From assembly GCF_000002425.4 (NCBI RefSeq), contig NC_037275.1:6528607-6592606 (forward strand): a DNA stretch of 64,000 nucleotides, read 5' to 3'. Position 1 is the first letter of the stretch; each line of letters starts with the position of its first letter. This document shows positions 11,279-22,657 of the stretch, piece after piece. The position numbers and the translations under genes are program-made. This DNA comes from Physcomitrium patens. Lineage: Eukaryota; Streptophyta; Bryopsida; Funariales; Funariaceae. Under the pieces are notes generated by a model. That model had not been told where the DNA came from, did not search any database, and was given only the letters and a program-made list of their open reading frames with translations.

Positions 11279-12851
11279 TGCGTCTCGGACGGTTTGTCAA
11301 ATTAAAAAGTATTTCCAATACAAACCCAACAACACCCACTTCAATTATTCCCTCAAATTCTAGGGTCCAACACAGTAGTGAAAGCAATCGCATTCCACGT
11401 CAACGATACTTGAAACCAACGATCATGTGCAAAACCCACCACCACCACCACCGAAGATGGCTTCCGAAACTAGCTATGGCGGACCACGCAGAGAAATCCA
11501 CTGCCAAAACAACCCACACGAAGCTGCTAGACAGCGAAGCCGGAATCGGTTCAAGGTGGAGGCAGGGGGGAACAACTGAGACAAGTTCTCATGAGAATTT
11601 GAGAAGAAATGGGAGCCGAGCAAAGCTACTGCTGCTTATTTAACTTGACAGGCTAACAAGCAGACGATCTGCACGGAGGCGCTTTCAAAGAGGCCTCAAT
11701 TACATTCATTCAGATGCGCCGGGTACCTACTGCTCGGAACCAGCCCAACGAAACTTGCAGAGCAAGGCGGGCGGAACATCTCGTCCTTGCCATTACGATA
11801 CCAACAACGATTCCCCCGATTACCCTGGAATCGTTGAATTATTTACACTACTCCACTTCGGTACAGACTTTTTTTGGGGTTCATGCTCGCCTCTATCTCC
11901 AGTTATCTACCTTCTGATTGGCAGACCTTTGACTAGTTCGTGAGAGTTTTACTCGCGTGGTGGTTGAGGGCAACGCCACCACGATCCCCTCACCCTTGAG
12001 TGCTGGTTTGCTATGATATGTATATTGTAGCAATTATATGTATATGAATATGACCATTACTTCAAAATATTTTTAATAGAAAACTTCTTGCTACAGACAA
12101 ACTACATAAAACTATAAAAAAATTCCTGTTTAGTGTCTTAGTATCAAAGACATGTAGAATTTGTATTTGACCAGGTTTGAATCTTTCACAACACAATCAT
12201 GACATTAAACTAAGTGAAATGTTGAAATCCTTTTCTAACATTGTGGAAGCAACCACATAAATCCATTGGTGCATGGTACCGATTGAGTGAACAAACAAAA
12301 AATGACAACATAAAACCAAAACAGTCAATAAAGGTTGTATCACAAGCACAAAATGATACTGAGTATGTGAATTGCTATTGTTAAGATGCTCAGATAAAGG
12401 GAGCATGTCGGCGGGTGATTGGAGCTGTTCGTGTGCAGCTGATTGATAGTCCACTGCAGCAGTGGCCTCCCAAGCAACATAAATGCGCAGGTGCCAATGT
12501 CTCCGCGCATTCATCCCCCTCCACATTAGAATGGGACCAGAGAAGCAGAATGAAGTATTCAAATCACTCCCTGCACAGAAGTGCGACTGCATTCTGATCA
12601 TACCATCGAAGTCGCGAAAAGCAGATTGCAATAAAAAAAATTATTTATCCTTCTAGAGACAATTATGTACATGTTGCGTTGCCGCATGAAATTGTGATCA
12701 GTGATCTAGATAACAGCCACGGGAATGAATTTCGGCATGACGGACCATTGAGGTTCCAAGGCGATCGCTCGTGATCCTCGATACGAGCTCAACATTTCTG
12801 GGTCGTTGCAGGATGTGGCTGAAGTGCCCTCGCTGGCATTGGGTTCCGAGC
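11279..12851. other. Upstream region of the NAC gene
   Basis: The part next to the NAC start (11279-11950) is GC-richer and should hold its 5'UTR and promoter on the minus strand. It includes a CAC trinucleotide run at about 11437-11453 (GGT on the gene strand). No TATA element could be fixed. Further left-to-right the sequence becomes AT-rich and then GC-richer again toward the next gene. An open frame of 144 codons at 12197-12631 (minus) has no recognisable domain and is not called. The stretch 12640-12851 would be the 3'UTR of the next gene. Confidence 0.4.
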
Positions 12852-13073
12852 TTAGAAGGGGATGGCGCCAGAAACACGGGGATACACGACGCGGTTAGGG
12901 TGGTGCAGCAGACGCCGTGCCTTCTGTTTCCTGAAGCAGTACAATGCAGCGCCCAGCGGCCATTCCACCACGGCGGTGACTAGAAACGCCACCACTCCCA
13001 GCGTCGGACCTACGATCTTGCACCGACACGGGTTCTGCCTCGTCCCACACTGCACACACAACGGAATAGCCAT
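12852..13073 (-). CDS. Small Cys-rich single-span membrane protein, conserved-hypothetical type
   Basis: Starting at ATG 13073 the frame encodes 73 residues. The N-terminus has a cysteine cluster, CVQCGTRQNPCRCK at residues 6-19 (CxxC, then CxC), followed by a hydrophobic segment at about 20-47 (IVGPTLGVVAFLVTAVVEWP and on). A basic stretch FRKQKARR comes next, and the C-terminus is VSGAIPF. The layout of a Cys cluster, VGPTLG, VEWPxGAxxYCF, a basic run and a VVYPxVSxAIP tail matches, as I remember it, a small uncharacterised protein found across land plants. No function is known to me. The frame is open upstream to 13268, but I chose the internal Met because the similarity starts there and the upstream part looks like 5'UTR. 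The Cys motif suggests a bound metal or a redox site (inference). Confidence 0.6.
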   Translation of the reverse strand: MAIPLCVQCGTRQNPCRCKIVGPTLGVVAFLVTAVVEWPLGAALYCFRKQKARRLLHHPNRVVYPRVSGAIPF

Positions 13074-13107
13074 CTGTCGCTGTCTCTCTTCCTCTCTCCC
13101 TGACTCG

Positions 13108-13117
13108 AAAACCCTAA
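13108..13117 (-). promoter_or_regulatory. Telo-box-like motif upstream of the small gene
   Basis: AAACCCTAAA on the plus strand lies about 35 bp upstream of the small gene's ATG, probably in its 5'UTR or core promoter. Telo boxes (AAACCCTAA) are common near start sites of plant housekeeping and translation genes (established knowledge). A role here is inferred. Pyrimidine-rich sequence (CTCTCTTCCTCTCTCCC) sits just beside it at about 13083-13100. Confidence 0.45.
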
Positions 13118-13455
13118 ACGTTCCTGCTCTCGCTTGTTCCTCTCGATCACTGCCTCCCAACCCAAAATCCAATACCCAGTTTGCAAAATGGTAGGAGGAT
13201 GCGCAACAGCTGCAGATCAGTGAAACCCCGAGTACTTGAGACGATGGAAGCTTGACAGTATTGGTCAATTATCCCATAATCTTTGTTTATATCGAAGGCC
13301 TTGAGCGCAGCTGGATCGGCACGTGGCCCTCCTCTCTGTCCCAACTGAAAGCGTCACGGAGTACTAGATATTTTACTTCACCGTCAACCCTCCACAATCT
13401 CAACGACGCGTGTTGCCGCTCGGTGTCGTTCGATTCTTTTCGACTTGGCTTGGAC

Positions 13456-13510
13456 GTCCGTCGTCGAGTCTCGTTGATGTAGCGGACTCTCGTCGTACTC
13501 GACGACGGAC
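13456..13510. repeat. Perfect 14-bp inverted repeat (hairpin)
   Basis: GTCCGTCGTCGAGT at 13456-13469 and its exact reverse complement ACTCGACGACGGAC at 13497-13510 flank a 27-nt loop. The DNA is CpG-rich and much less AT-rich than what follows. No T-tract follows the stem, so it is not a terminator. It may be regulatory, or part of an old element. An overlapping open frame on the minus strand (13287-13646, 119 codons) matches nothing I know. Confidence 0.7.
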
Positions 13511-13649
13511 CCATGCTTTTGAGGATGTTCAGTTTGTCCTTCATCTTGAGTATTGGTGTAATTTCATCCACGTGATCTATGATTAGGTGGAGGTGTGGAT
13601 GATAATCTTGTTGGAAATGGTTGAGAAGCAATAAGAATATTATCACACA

Positions 13650-14224
13650 TCAAATGTTTCTAATAATTGTTTTGCAATCTTATCAAAAAATATCTACAAG
13701 AATAGAATAAATATTCAAATATAAATATCAAGTAATATGTGGTTTGTTTACAAAACATGCCAACTATTACACAAGCTAATGACTTCTTGTGTTAAAGATA
13801 GTTTAATATATTTTCTATTGCACCTCTTATGTCTGTATATGTTACAAGAAGAGATTGCATTCATATTTTTTTTATAATTATTTATTTATTTATCTGTATT
13901 TTATAGTGTAATTAAAAGATATAATTGATTTTTTATAAGAATTTTAAGCACATGTAATAAGAGAAAAAATAAAAAAAAATAAAATTGCTTCTATCATCTC
14001 TTCTAATGTTATCAAGTGTTTTCTTATTGTAATTGTTTCTATAGTTTAGCTTGTTTATCTTATAATAAATATCTATATTATTCTAATAAATAGAAACAAA
14101 TAGAAGTATGTAGAAATAAGTTAGGTAGATAACATCTTTTTAAGAAGTATCAAAAAATATTTTTTAATTTCTAATTCTAACTTTTAAATTTTTATAGATA
14201 TGATATGTTGATATAATATTTAAA

Positions 14225-14265
<41 letters not shown>

Positions 14266-14878
14266 ATTTTAGAAAGTTGTGGAAGAAACAACTTATAACT
14301 TTGATGCTTGAGCCATAAGTTTTGTAGTTCTTATGAAACTTCCACATGGCTTTCTTGGATGCAAAAATAATATTATTTTTAATTTTTTAGCATCTTTTTT
14401 TGTTAGTTTGATTTTTTTAGATATGCCAAGTGAATCTACCTTTTTTTAATATTGGCTATAAGTTTCATGATTATTAGAAAACTTCTACATGACTTTTTTG
14501 GATGCTGGTCCTTAAAAAACTTTTACATAGATTTTTTAATAGTTAGTATATAAGGATGTAAGAATAATGTCATCTTTAGTGTTATTAGCATCCTTTTTGT
14601 TGTTTTGGTTTTTAGTACAAAAACCTTTAAATTTTTAGTATTTAACAATAGATATTCTAATGTACTTTGTCTCTTATATTTTTATTATTAAAATATAACT
14701 TAGATTTATATTCTTCACACTCTTTCTATTAAATCTAAAAATATTGTAATATTAGCTTTAAAAGTACAAAAATCTTACAAAATTCTAATTCTTGCAAATA
14801 AAATCTAAATAAGTTACTTGCTTGAGATGTCTACTGATTTTGATTTTTAATATAAGAATAAATAATAATAGCATAATA
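13650..14878. other. AT-rich spacer left of the satellite
   Basis: No coding frame. It contains a 38-bp poly(T) run at 14227-14264 and copy B of an old dispersed repeat (14060-14350, compare 5395-5700). A degenerate direct repeat follows: ACTTCnACATGnCTTnnTTGGATGC occurs near 14340 and near 14482. Confidence 0.55.
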
Positions 14879-14950
14879 AATTTAAGAATTTATTAAAGCC
14901 ATATCTCAATTTTATTAATGCCACATTTTTCTTCCCACTTCATGATTTAT
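14879..14950 (+). repeat. Left flank of satellite, inverted partner at 40469-40541
   Basis: This 72-bp unique-looking block (TTATTAAAGCC ... TTAATGCCACA ... CTTCCCACTTCATGATTTAT) abuts the start of the CT-rich array. Its reverse complement, about 75-80% identical by eye, is found at 40469-40541, where it again abuts CT-rich sequence, inverted. The pair therefore forms outward-facing ends around the whole array. Confidence 0.65.
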
Positions 14951-16529
14951 TTTGTACATGTCCTCCATCTCCAACCTCATTTCCAATCCCATTCTCAGAT
15001 CCTATTTCCAACCTTCATTTCATATCTCCAACTCCACTCTTAGCTCCTATTTCCAACTCTCATCTCATGTTCTTAACTTCGTTCTCGGCATCCATTCCAT
15101 ATCTCCAACTCTACTCTTAGCTCCTATTTCCAACTCTCATCTCATGTTCCTAAATTCGTTCTCGGCCTCCATTCCATATCTCCAACCCTATTTTCAGCCT
15201 CTATTCTATGTTTTTAATGCCATTTCTAGCTTCCATCTTATATCTCTAACTTTGTTTCTGTCTTTGTTCCCTATCTCTAGCCCCATTTTTAGTCCTCATT
15301 CCTAGTCCTTGATTCCATTCCTAGCCCTCATCCTTTGTCTTTGACTTTGTTCCTACTCTCCATCATTTATTTCAAGTCCCATTCCTAGTCCTCATCCTCT
15401 GTCTTTGGCCTCGTTCCTACTCTCCATTATTTATCTCCAATCCTATTCTTAGCCCTAGTCCTCTATCTTTGGCCTCGTTCTTACTCTCCATCATTTATTT
15501 TTAGCCCTATTTCTAGTCCTCGTCTTCTATCTTTACCCTCATTCCTACTTTCCATCATTTATTTCCAATCCCATTCTTAGCCCTCATCCTCTTTCTTTGG
15601 CCTCATTCATACTCTCCATCATTTACTTCTAGTCCTATTTCTAGCCCTCGTCCTCTATCTTTGGCCTCGTTCCTACTCTCCATCATTTATCTTCAGCTCC
15701 ATTCCAAGCCTTCATCCTCTGTCTTTGGCCTCGTTTCTATTGTCCATCATTTATCTCCACCTCCATTCCTAGCCCTCGTCCTCTTTCTTAGGCCTCATTC
15801 CAACTCTCCATCATTTATCTCCAATCCCATTCTTAACCCTTGTCCTCTGTCTTTGGCCTCATTCCTAATTTCCATCATTTATGTCCAGTCCCATTCCTAG
15901 CCTTCATCCTCTGTCTTTGGCCTCGTTCCTATTGTCCATCATTTATCTCCAACTCCATTCCTAGCCCTCGTCCTCTTTTTTTGGCTTCACTCGTACTCTC
16001 CATCATTTTTCTCCAATCCCATTCTTAGCCCTTAATTTTTGTCTTTGGTTTCATTCCTAATTTCCATCATTTATGTTCAGCCCCATTCTTAGCTGTCATC
16101 TACTGTCTTTGGCCTCATTCCTATTGTCCATCACTTATATACAACTCAATTTCTAGCCCTCGTCCTCTTTCTTTGTCCTCATTCCTACTCTCCATCATTT
16201 ATCTCCAATCCCATTCTTAGCCCTTGTCCTCTGTCTTTGGCCTCATTTCTATTATCCATCATTTATCTCCAGCTCCAATCTTAGCCTCCGTCCTTTGTGT
16301 TTGGCCTCATTCCTACTCTCCATCATTTATCTACAGTCCCATTCCTAGCCCTCATCCTTTGTCTTTGGCCTCATTCTTATACTCCATAATTTATCTCCAG
16401 CCATTCCTAGCCCTCGGCCTCTTTCTTTGGCCTCATTCCTACTCTCCATCATTTATCTCTAAATCCATTCTTAGCCCTTATTCTCTGTCTTTGGCCTCGT
16501 TCCTAATTTCCATCATTTATGTCCAGTCC
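14951..16529 (+). repeat. 64-bp satellite array, left part
   Basis: From about 15310 the sequence is a tandem array with a strict 64-bp step; for example, CATCATTTAT starts at 15681, 15745 and 15809. Each monomer has a near-invariant core TCCATCATTTATCTCCA, then CCATTCnTAGCCCT and a TTTGGCCTC block. The plus strand is strongly pyrimidine-rich. The first ~350 bp (14951-15300) are diverged units, including a pair with a 77-bp step (TAGCTCCTATTTCC at 15041 and 15118), so the edge is older or less homogenised. About 25 monomers are present before the retrotransposon insertion. The recurrent open frames of about 62 codons are by-products of the repeat. Confidence 0.95.
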
Positions 16530-16534
16530 CATTC
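16530..16534 (+). repeat. Target site duplication, left copy (CATTC)
   Basis: CATTC directly precedes the TG of the 5' LTR and is repeated at 25129-25133 directly after the CA of the 3' LTR. Five base pairs is the usual length for Ty3/gypsy integrases. Confidence 0.92.
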
Positions 16535-17233
16535 TGTAGAATAAGTAGTTATTTGCTGAATTGTAGATACTTAGTTTATAGTATAAACATGGATAGATGA
16601 CTGTTGAAAAGGTAGTTCAGTAGGTAAAATGGATGAATAGTTAGGAAAAACACTTTTTATTAGAGATGTAGTAGTTGGTATCTCGTGGTAGCATAAGGAG
16701 GATGGTAGAGAGGAAGTAAGGGCCAGACTCTGATAGTGTGAGCAGGGGTAAGTTTGGTGCTACCTCTTTTCTTTTGTTTGTTATTTTCTTTGAATAAGAA
16801 GATTAAGAGTTTTTGAATATTATGAAAGTGAATTATGGAATGGAAGTATGATTGTTATTAAATGGGAAGAAGAAAGATTGAATGCTGAAATTTGATTGTA
16901 GTTCAGAAGAGAGAATGAGTCTGTGTTTGTGTGAAACACTATAATGTGAAGGCAGTTAATGGTGAAGAACTCTAGAGTTTGGATTATAGTATAATTATGT
17001 CCTATCATTTAGGATAGTGCGGGATTACACGTTGTTGTTATCAGTGATGGTGGAGTATTATTAGGAAGTGGAAAGCATTGTAGTGTTCCCTGGGTGTTTT
17101 AAGTAGTGCGGAATACAATTAATTGTGTGACCCTAACGTGTAAGCTCATGCGGTATTCTTTCCCTGTGTTTGAATTTCCATATACAGGTTTTCTCTGATT
17201 AGATTAGTTAGAGTAAGTAAAACGACAATCACA
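16535..17233 (+). repeat. 5' LTR
   Basis: Begins TGTAGAATAAG and ends CGACAATCACA; 699 bp. It aligns without gaps to the 3' LTR. I count about 34 differences, of which about 29 are transitions. That excess is the pattern expected from deamination of methylated cytosines. Confidence 0.95.
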
Positions 17234-17236
17234 TTT

Positions 17237-17254
17237 TGGTGCCGCTGCCGGGAA
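17237..17254 (+). other. Primer-binding site
   Basis: TGGTGCCGCTGCCGGGAA starts 3 nt after the 5' LTR. TGG pairs with the CCA end of a tRNA. TGGnGCCGnTGCCGGGG-type sites are widespread in plant Ty3/gypsy elements. Which tRNA is used was not established. Confidence 0.75.
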
Positions 17255-17345
17255 AATTGATAATAGCATGAAGTGTTAGGTATTAACTGCCAGTTGAAGT
17301 AGATGGAAAATAGGTAGCAGTCGCAAAAGAATATAATGAAAGAGT

Positions 17346-19709
17346 ATGGTTATTAAGAATGAGAACTTAACAGTAAAGAAAATACGGCAGTCAAGAGAAA
17401 GAATAGAGAGATCGCAAGCAAGAAATTTGTTGCGGAACGAGCAACAAAGAAAGTTAAAAAGGAATCATAGACAAAGCTGGATTAAGCCATGGTTGCATGC
17501 CTGTTGTCATATTCGAGCATACCCACAAGCTAATCGACATCTAGTATTTCAGAAGTATATATCGTTAGAGAAATTGCCAAGAGCACTTGCGGAAAATTTG
17601 GTCAATAGGCCAGGGTTTCTTTTGAGACCGTTAACTAAGAGTGGGGGAATCACAAAAGAGTTGGGTACTCCATTGTGTACGTTTCTAATAGCGGAAACTA
17701 CCAATTCCGTCAAAACTGGTTCCATAGAGTGGCATAAATTATTGATCAATAAGGGCCAATTCAGTGTGTTTCAAAATCCATCATTCTCACCTCCTATTCA
17801 ACCAATAAACTTGTTCAAGGATAATAATAGCAAATTGAGCAAGGTGGAAAGTTCGGAAAATATATTTGGGAGAGACACAGACTATATTAACAAATTATTA
17901 AGTGTCACATTGTCAAATTCAATGATGACGGGAGGTCGAGCGATTACCATAGCAGTACAAATGGGTACTGTGAGTGATCGCACAACTAGCGTGGCTCCAT
18001 TACCTACTTTTAGGGGCTTTCCGGGTGCGGATCCAGATCAACATTTGTCGTAGTTTTTGACAGCCTGTCTTGCCAATAATGGGAGAATCGAGGATATTTG
18101 GTTACGATGGTTGTCAGCAATCTTAAAGGATATGGCATTTGAATGGTATAACCGTCAACCAGTTGGTCAATTTTTGAACTGGGAAGCATTGAAGAATGTT
18201 TTTTTGACCCATTTTTGACCAATTGGTTTTGAAGACTGTCTTCGAGGAAGATTAATGAACAGCAAAATGATCCTAGGAGAGGCGGTGGAAACATACTATG
18301 GTCGAGTGGCTGATATACTTAGTAAGTGGCCGAACAACCAAATATCGAAGGCATTTATATTATCTATATTAATAAATGGTTTGCACCCACTAGAGCTAAA
18401 AATGTTTGTAAAAGAAGCTCAACCAGTTACGGTATCTGCATCCCTTTATAGAGCCAAGGTTTGGGAGGAATGCCATTATGATCAGTTTTTAACTGCGTGT
18501 GCCATGATGATACGAGTTCAAAGCAATTATCAATATCCGGCTTTGAACGGATCAGTGGATAGTTATCCACAGATGATCGAAATAGTCGCCCATTCAAGTG
18601 CCAATACTCAAGGGCCAGTTAATGTTACTCCATTGCAAGCTTTACCACCGCAAGTCACAACAGCATATGCTCCATATTTTCCATATCAAACACAAGAGTC
18701 AACTTTGGCAGAAAAACAAATAATACCAGCTTCAAAAGATTCCAATGAAGCCTTGTTATTGAACTTGACGAAGAAAATGGAGGAAATGGTCGTTAATATG
18801 GCCAAAGATAAGGAGAAGAGGCAAAAGCCAACCAATACTAGGACTAATGTATGGTGCAATAATTGTCAGGGCCACAATCATTTGGTAACGAAATGCCCGT
18901 CACCTTCACAAGTGTTGGGTAAATGTACATTTTGTGGAGGGAAGCACTTAACCGCTAATTGTTGGAATTTGCAAAGACAACAACAATTCAGTAATCCGAC
19001 CATGATTCCACCAACTCCATGGGATGTCAATCAAGTTCAAATAGAAAATACATTTGGATGGCATAGAAATCGATCTAACTGACAAAATCGAGCAGTCAAT
19101 CATTTTTAGAATTCCACTTATAATCAGGGGTTTGTATCAAATCCTCAGAATTATGGTAAAGAGCAGTATGGCTATCAGCCATATGCTCCATCGATGCCAT
19201 TGAACCAAGTACAACCGAGACAACCAGGATCATTTTCTCAACCTACATGGAACAAACCTAGTAGGTATATACCGGTGGAGACACCCAATATGCCTGATGG
19301 GGGTGCAAAAAGACCATTGCGTTGTTTCTGTTGTAGACAGATTGGTCATTATGCCAATGAATGTCCCAATCCAAGAGCCAGTGATGATTATGTACCAGTT
19401 TGTGGGAATTGCAAGCAGTCAGGGCATACGTATCAGCAATGTAATGATCCATTCAATTTCAATAATCGGGATCAGCAGATCCAGAGTCCAGGAAAAATGG
19501 AGGGGATAAATCGAGGTCCTCAAGACTTTCCAGTAAATCGGGTGGAATGTGTCCATATCGTTCTTACTAGGAGTCAGCAAAAAAGAAAGGGCCAATCACA
19601 CCCAATTACGGATCCATCCCATTCAGGCCCTGATTTAGTTGCGAAGCCCAATGAGGTCCCAATTATGGAGTCTTCAGTTCCGTCTCGAGCCGGTCTGTTC
19701 CCACCGTAA
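17346..19709 (+). pseudogene. gag (capsid/nucleocapsid) with in-frame stops
   Basis: One frame runs from ATG 17346 to TAA 19707-19709, interrupted by TAG 18051, TGA 18216, TGA 19080 and TAG 19107, with no frameshift. The N-terminal ~200 codons are basic. A retrotransposon gag domain follows, beginning around FRGFPGADPDQHL and continuing through FEWYNRQPVGQF and ETYYGRVADIL. Then come four zinc knuckles: CNNCQGHNHLVTKC (CX2CX4HX4C), CTFCGGKHLTANC (CX2CX3HX4C), CFCCRQIGHYANEC and CGNCKQSGHTYQQC (both CX2CX4HX4C). Gag would package the element RNA. Four knuckles, one atypical, is more than the one or two usual in plant elements. The stops at 18216 and 19080 are TGA, consistent with CGA to TGA decay at least at 19080, where Arg fits the context. 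Confidence 0.85.
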
Positions 19710-19730
19710 TTCCAAGAAGCATCATATCCG

Positions 19731-22325
19731 TTGAAAGATCTCCTTGGGAAAGGTAGATCCAAGGAAGCTCAAGTTGGTGTTCCAATTCCAAGTCGAGGAC
19801 GGCAGAATAATTTACCTCACGAAGTTAAACTCAAACCCATGAAATGGAAGAGGGCATTGGGAATTATCCTAAATATGGAACCCTATGATATTTTAAAGGA
19901 TTTGGGTACTATTCGGCCTTCAATTTCTATGAAGCAACTTCTAGCAGTCGCACTAGAGTGTCATTCTACCTTGAATTCATCCCTAACAAGACATCGGCAT
20001 CGTAATATGGAAGTTTGTGAAGTTAGTTTGAACCCTGATCCAGGTGCACCAACCATTGATGTTTTGATTGATGGTGTTTTGATCTCTAGCCTCCAGGTAG
20101 ATGGAGGTTCCAGCGTCAATTTAATGAACGCTGATATAATGGATGCTTTAGATCTGGAACAATTAGTCCCCACGACATTGGTATTACGGATGGCAGATCA
20201 TAGCCGAGTTAAGCCAATGGATATTTTATGGAGTGTTCAAACTATAATTGCAGGTATTGCAAATGAAATTGACTACATTATCTTTCGCTTACAATGTTCG
20301 ACTTTATCGTACTCTATTTTATTGGAACGACCTTGGCGTGTATCAAGCAAAGGCCAAGAATGATTGGGATCGGGGTACTTTGACAATTGGTAAGGGCATA
20401 GATAAAATGGTGTTACAAATGTACCCAATACGCTAGCACAGGGAGTCTCAGTTGCCAGTATCTGAATTGACGTCGGACGAACAGCTTAGCTCCGAGGATG
20501 ACACAAAAGTACCAAGTACGGAGGCCAATGTGGAGGCAACACAGCACCCTGAGGTGGTGTACCAATGTGGAGGTCCGGAGGAGTACTTGATATACCCGAA
20601 GGATTCGGAAAACTTTGCTTATGTTAGTATTGACTGAAAACCTCCGCACGATGTGCACCATGTTAGTGCCCTCGAGACGAGATTCATTACTTCGCATATG
20701 TCGGACATACCGATTAACTTTAAATCACTGCGGGAATTGAAACAGAGTATTGTTGCTGAACCTGTATGTCAAACTATTAACTTAGTGACCACGGCCGAAC
20801 CTCGGCTAATTAAGGTCTACGAAGGTATTAAGGAACAAGAGTTGACCTGTTGGACAGACTTTTTCTTACATCATAAATCTGCTTTTGCTTGGACTTATGA
20901 TGATCTACAAGGTATCCCCGTTGATGTTTATGAACATCGTATCATATTGGAAGAAAATGCTAAACCGGTACGCCAGAGGCAACATCGCCTTAATCCTAAA
21001 TATTTCCTTATGGTGAAGGAAGAATTGGACAAGCTTCTTGCGGTGGGTTTCATTTACCCGGTACCGAATAGTGAGTGGGTTTCTCCAATTGTGATGGTGC
21101 CGAAAAAGAACGGAAAAATCCGAATTTGTCAAGATTTCTGGAAACTTAATGCAGCCACCAAGAAAGATTACTTTCCGTTACCATTCACGGATAGTATATT
21201 GGACGCCGTTGCTGGTCACGAATGCTATTTGTTTCTCGATGGTTTCTCCGGGTATAATCAAGTTTAAATAGCAAAAGAAGACCAGCTCAAGACAACCTTT
21301 ACTATGGATTGGGGTACATTTGCTTATCGTGTGATGTCTTTTGGGTTATGTAACGTCCCAGCCACGTTCCAACGCGTGATGACTCAGGCTTTTTAAGACT
21401 ATCTCCGAATGTTTATGGAGATCTTTTTAGATGACTTTTGTACATTCAGTACCAAACAAGATCATCTTCATTGTTTAGGCAAATGTTTGGCTCAGTGTGC
21501 CAAATTTGGGATATCGTTGAATTCGGAGAAGTGCCAATTTGGTATTTCGTCTAAAAAATTATTGGACCATATTGTTTCCAATCGCGGTATTGCTACGGAT
21601 CCTGACAAAGTGCAGCATATCATGAACTTGCCCAGACCGGAGACAGTCTCCAGTGTTAGAAGGTTCGTTGGTCATGTCAGTTATTATCGACGATTTATAA
21701 GTTCGTTTGCGATTATTTGTCAACCTTTAACGAACTTACTGAAGAAACCTCTGTCCGATGGTACTAGTCCCCTCTAGACCAAGGAGTGTACCGTAGCCTT
21801 CGAGGTCTTAAAGTCAAAATTGGTCTCTGCACCAATATTGGTGGCTCCTTGTTGGACAAAGCCATTTCATGTATATGTTGATGCATCCAATGCTGCTATT
21901 AGCTCGGTGTTAAGCCAAAAGGATGATAAGGGATTAGATCATCCCATATATTATGCCAGTCGACAATTGGTGGCTGTCGAATGCAACTATACTACTACTG
22001 AACGAGAGGCATTGGATATGATATACTCGGTTGATGAAATTGGAAGAATTGGATGAAATACGGGCTCTTGCTCTATTCTACATGGAAGCCGCTCAAAAAT
22101 GGAGGAAGAGTTACTATGATACTAAACTGTGGCCAAAGTGTTTTATGCCCAATGATTTGGTATTGCTGTATGACAACCGATTCAATCATTTTTCGAGGAA
22201 ATTTCAAGTTCGCTAGCATGGGCCATATCGCGTAATTGAAGGATTTTCTAATGGATCTGTTCAATTGGAGGATTTCACGGGCCATCGTTTTAGTACTTGC
22301 ATTGATGAGAATCATTTACGGTTAT
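19731..22325 (+). pseudogene. pol: protease, RT, partial RNase H, integrase tail; internally deleted
   Basis: The protease lies at about 19990-20340, with VDGGSSVNLM (active-site region, DGG in place of DTG/DSG) and ILLERPW. A one-base shift near 20340 moves to the next frame, which then carries the RT (20900-21780). RT landmarks are VPKKNGKIRICQDF, FPLPFTD, LDGFSGYNQV, FGLCNVPATFQR, and FLDDF in place of the usual Y-V/L-DD box. The start of RNase H (VYVDASNAAISSVLSQ, TTEREALDMIYSV) is present. Just after, at about 22030, the sequence jumps in a different frame to the integrase C-terminal region (WRKSYYDTK, PNDLVLLYDN, GPYRVIEGF). The remainder of RNase H, the zinc-binding part and the whole DDE core are missing. 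Stops at 20434, 20635, 21265, about 21397 and 21775 also break the frame. Confidence 0.85.
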
Positions 22326-22657
22326 ATAATACCTAAAACCCGAGACGGGTTTTATTTCATTTGAGGGGAGAGGACTTCGAATGGACTCAAGAGGGACCTA
22401 ATTATGGTATAAGGCGTAGAGGCGGCTGTAAGGATATTTAGTTATCACTATTGTGTCAAATGCAAAGGAAGTGAGAAATAGACAGTATGGGTACCATGTT
22501 GTCGTTCTCATCACTACGTAATAGAATAGGAGTGGGGCTCCTATTAAGGGTTATTCTGTGGTGTTATATTCTGTTGTTGCTTATTTGTATTTCATTTTAG
22601 TGTTTCGGGCATACTGGAGAGTCGCATTAACGGTTAGGACCTGTAAGCGTTTGAGTC

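Noticed and set aside
12197-12631. 144-codon frame on minus between the NAC and small genes
   Set aside because: No recognisable domain and AT-rich 3' half; could be UTR or chance.
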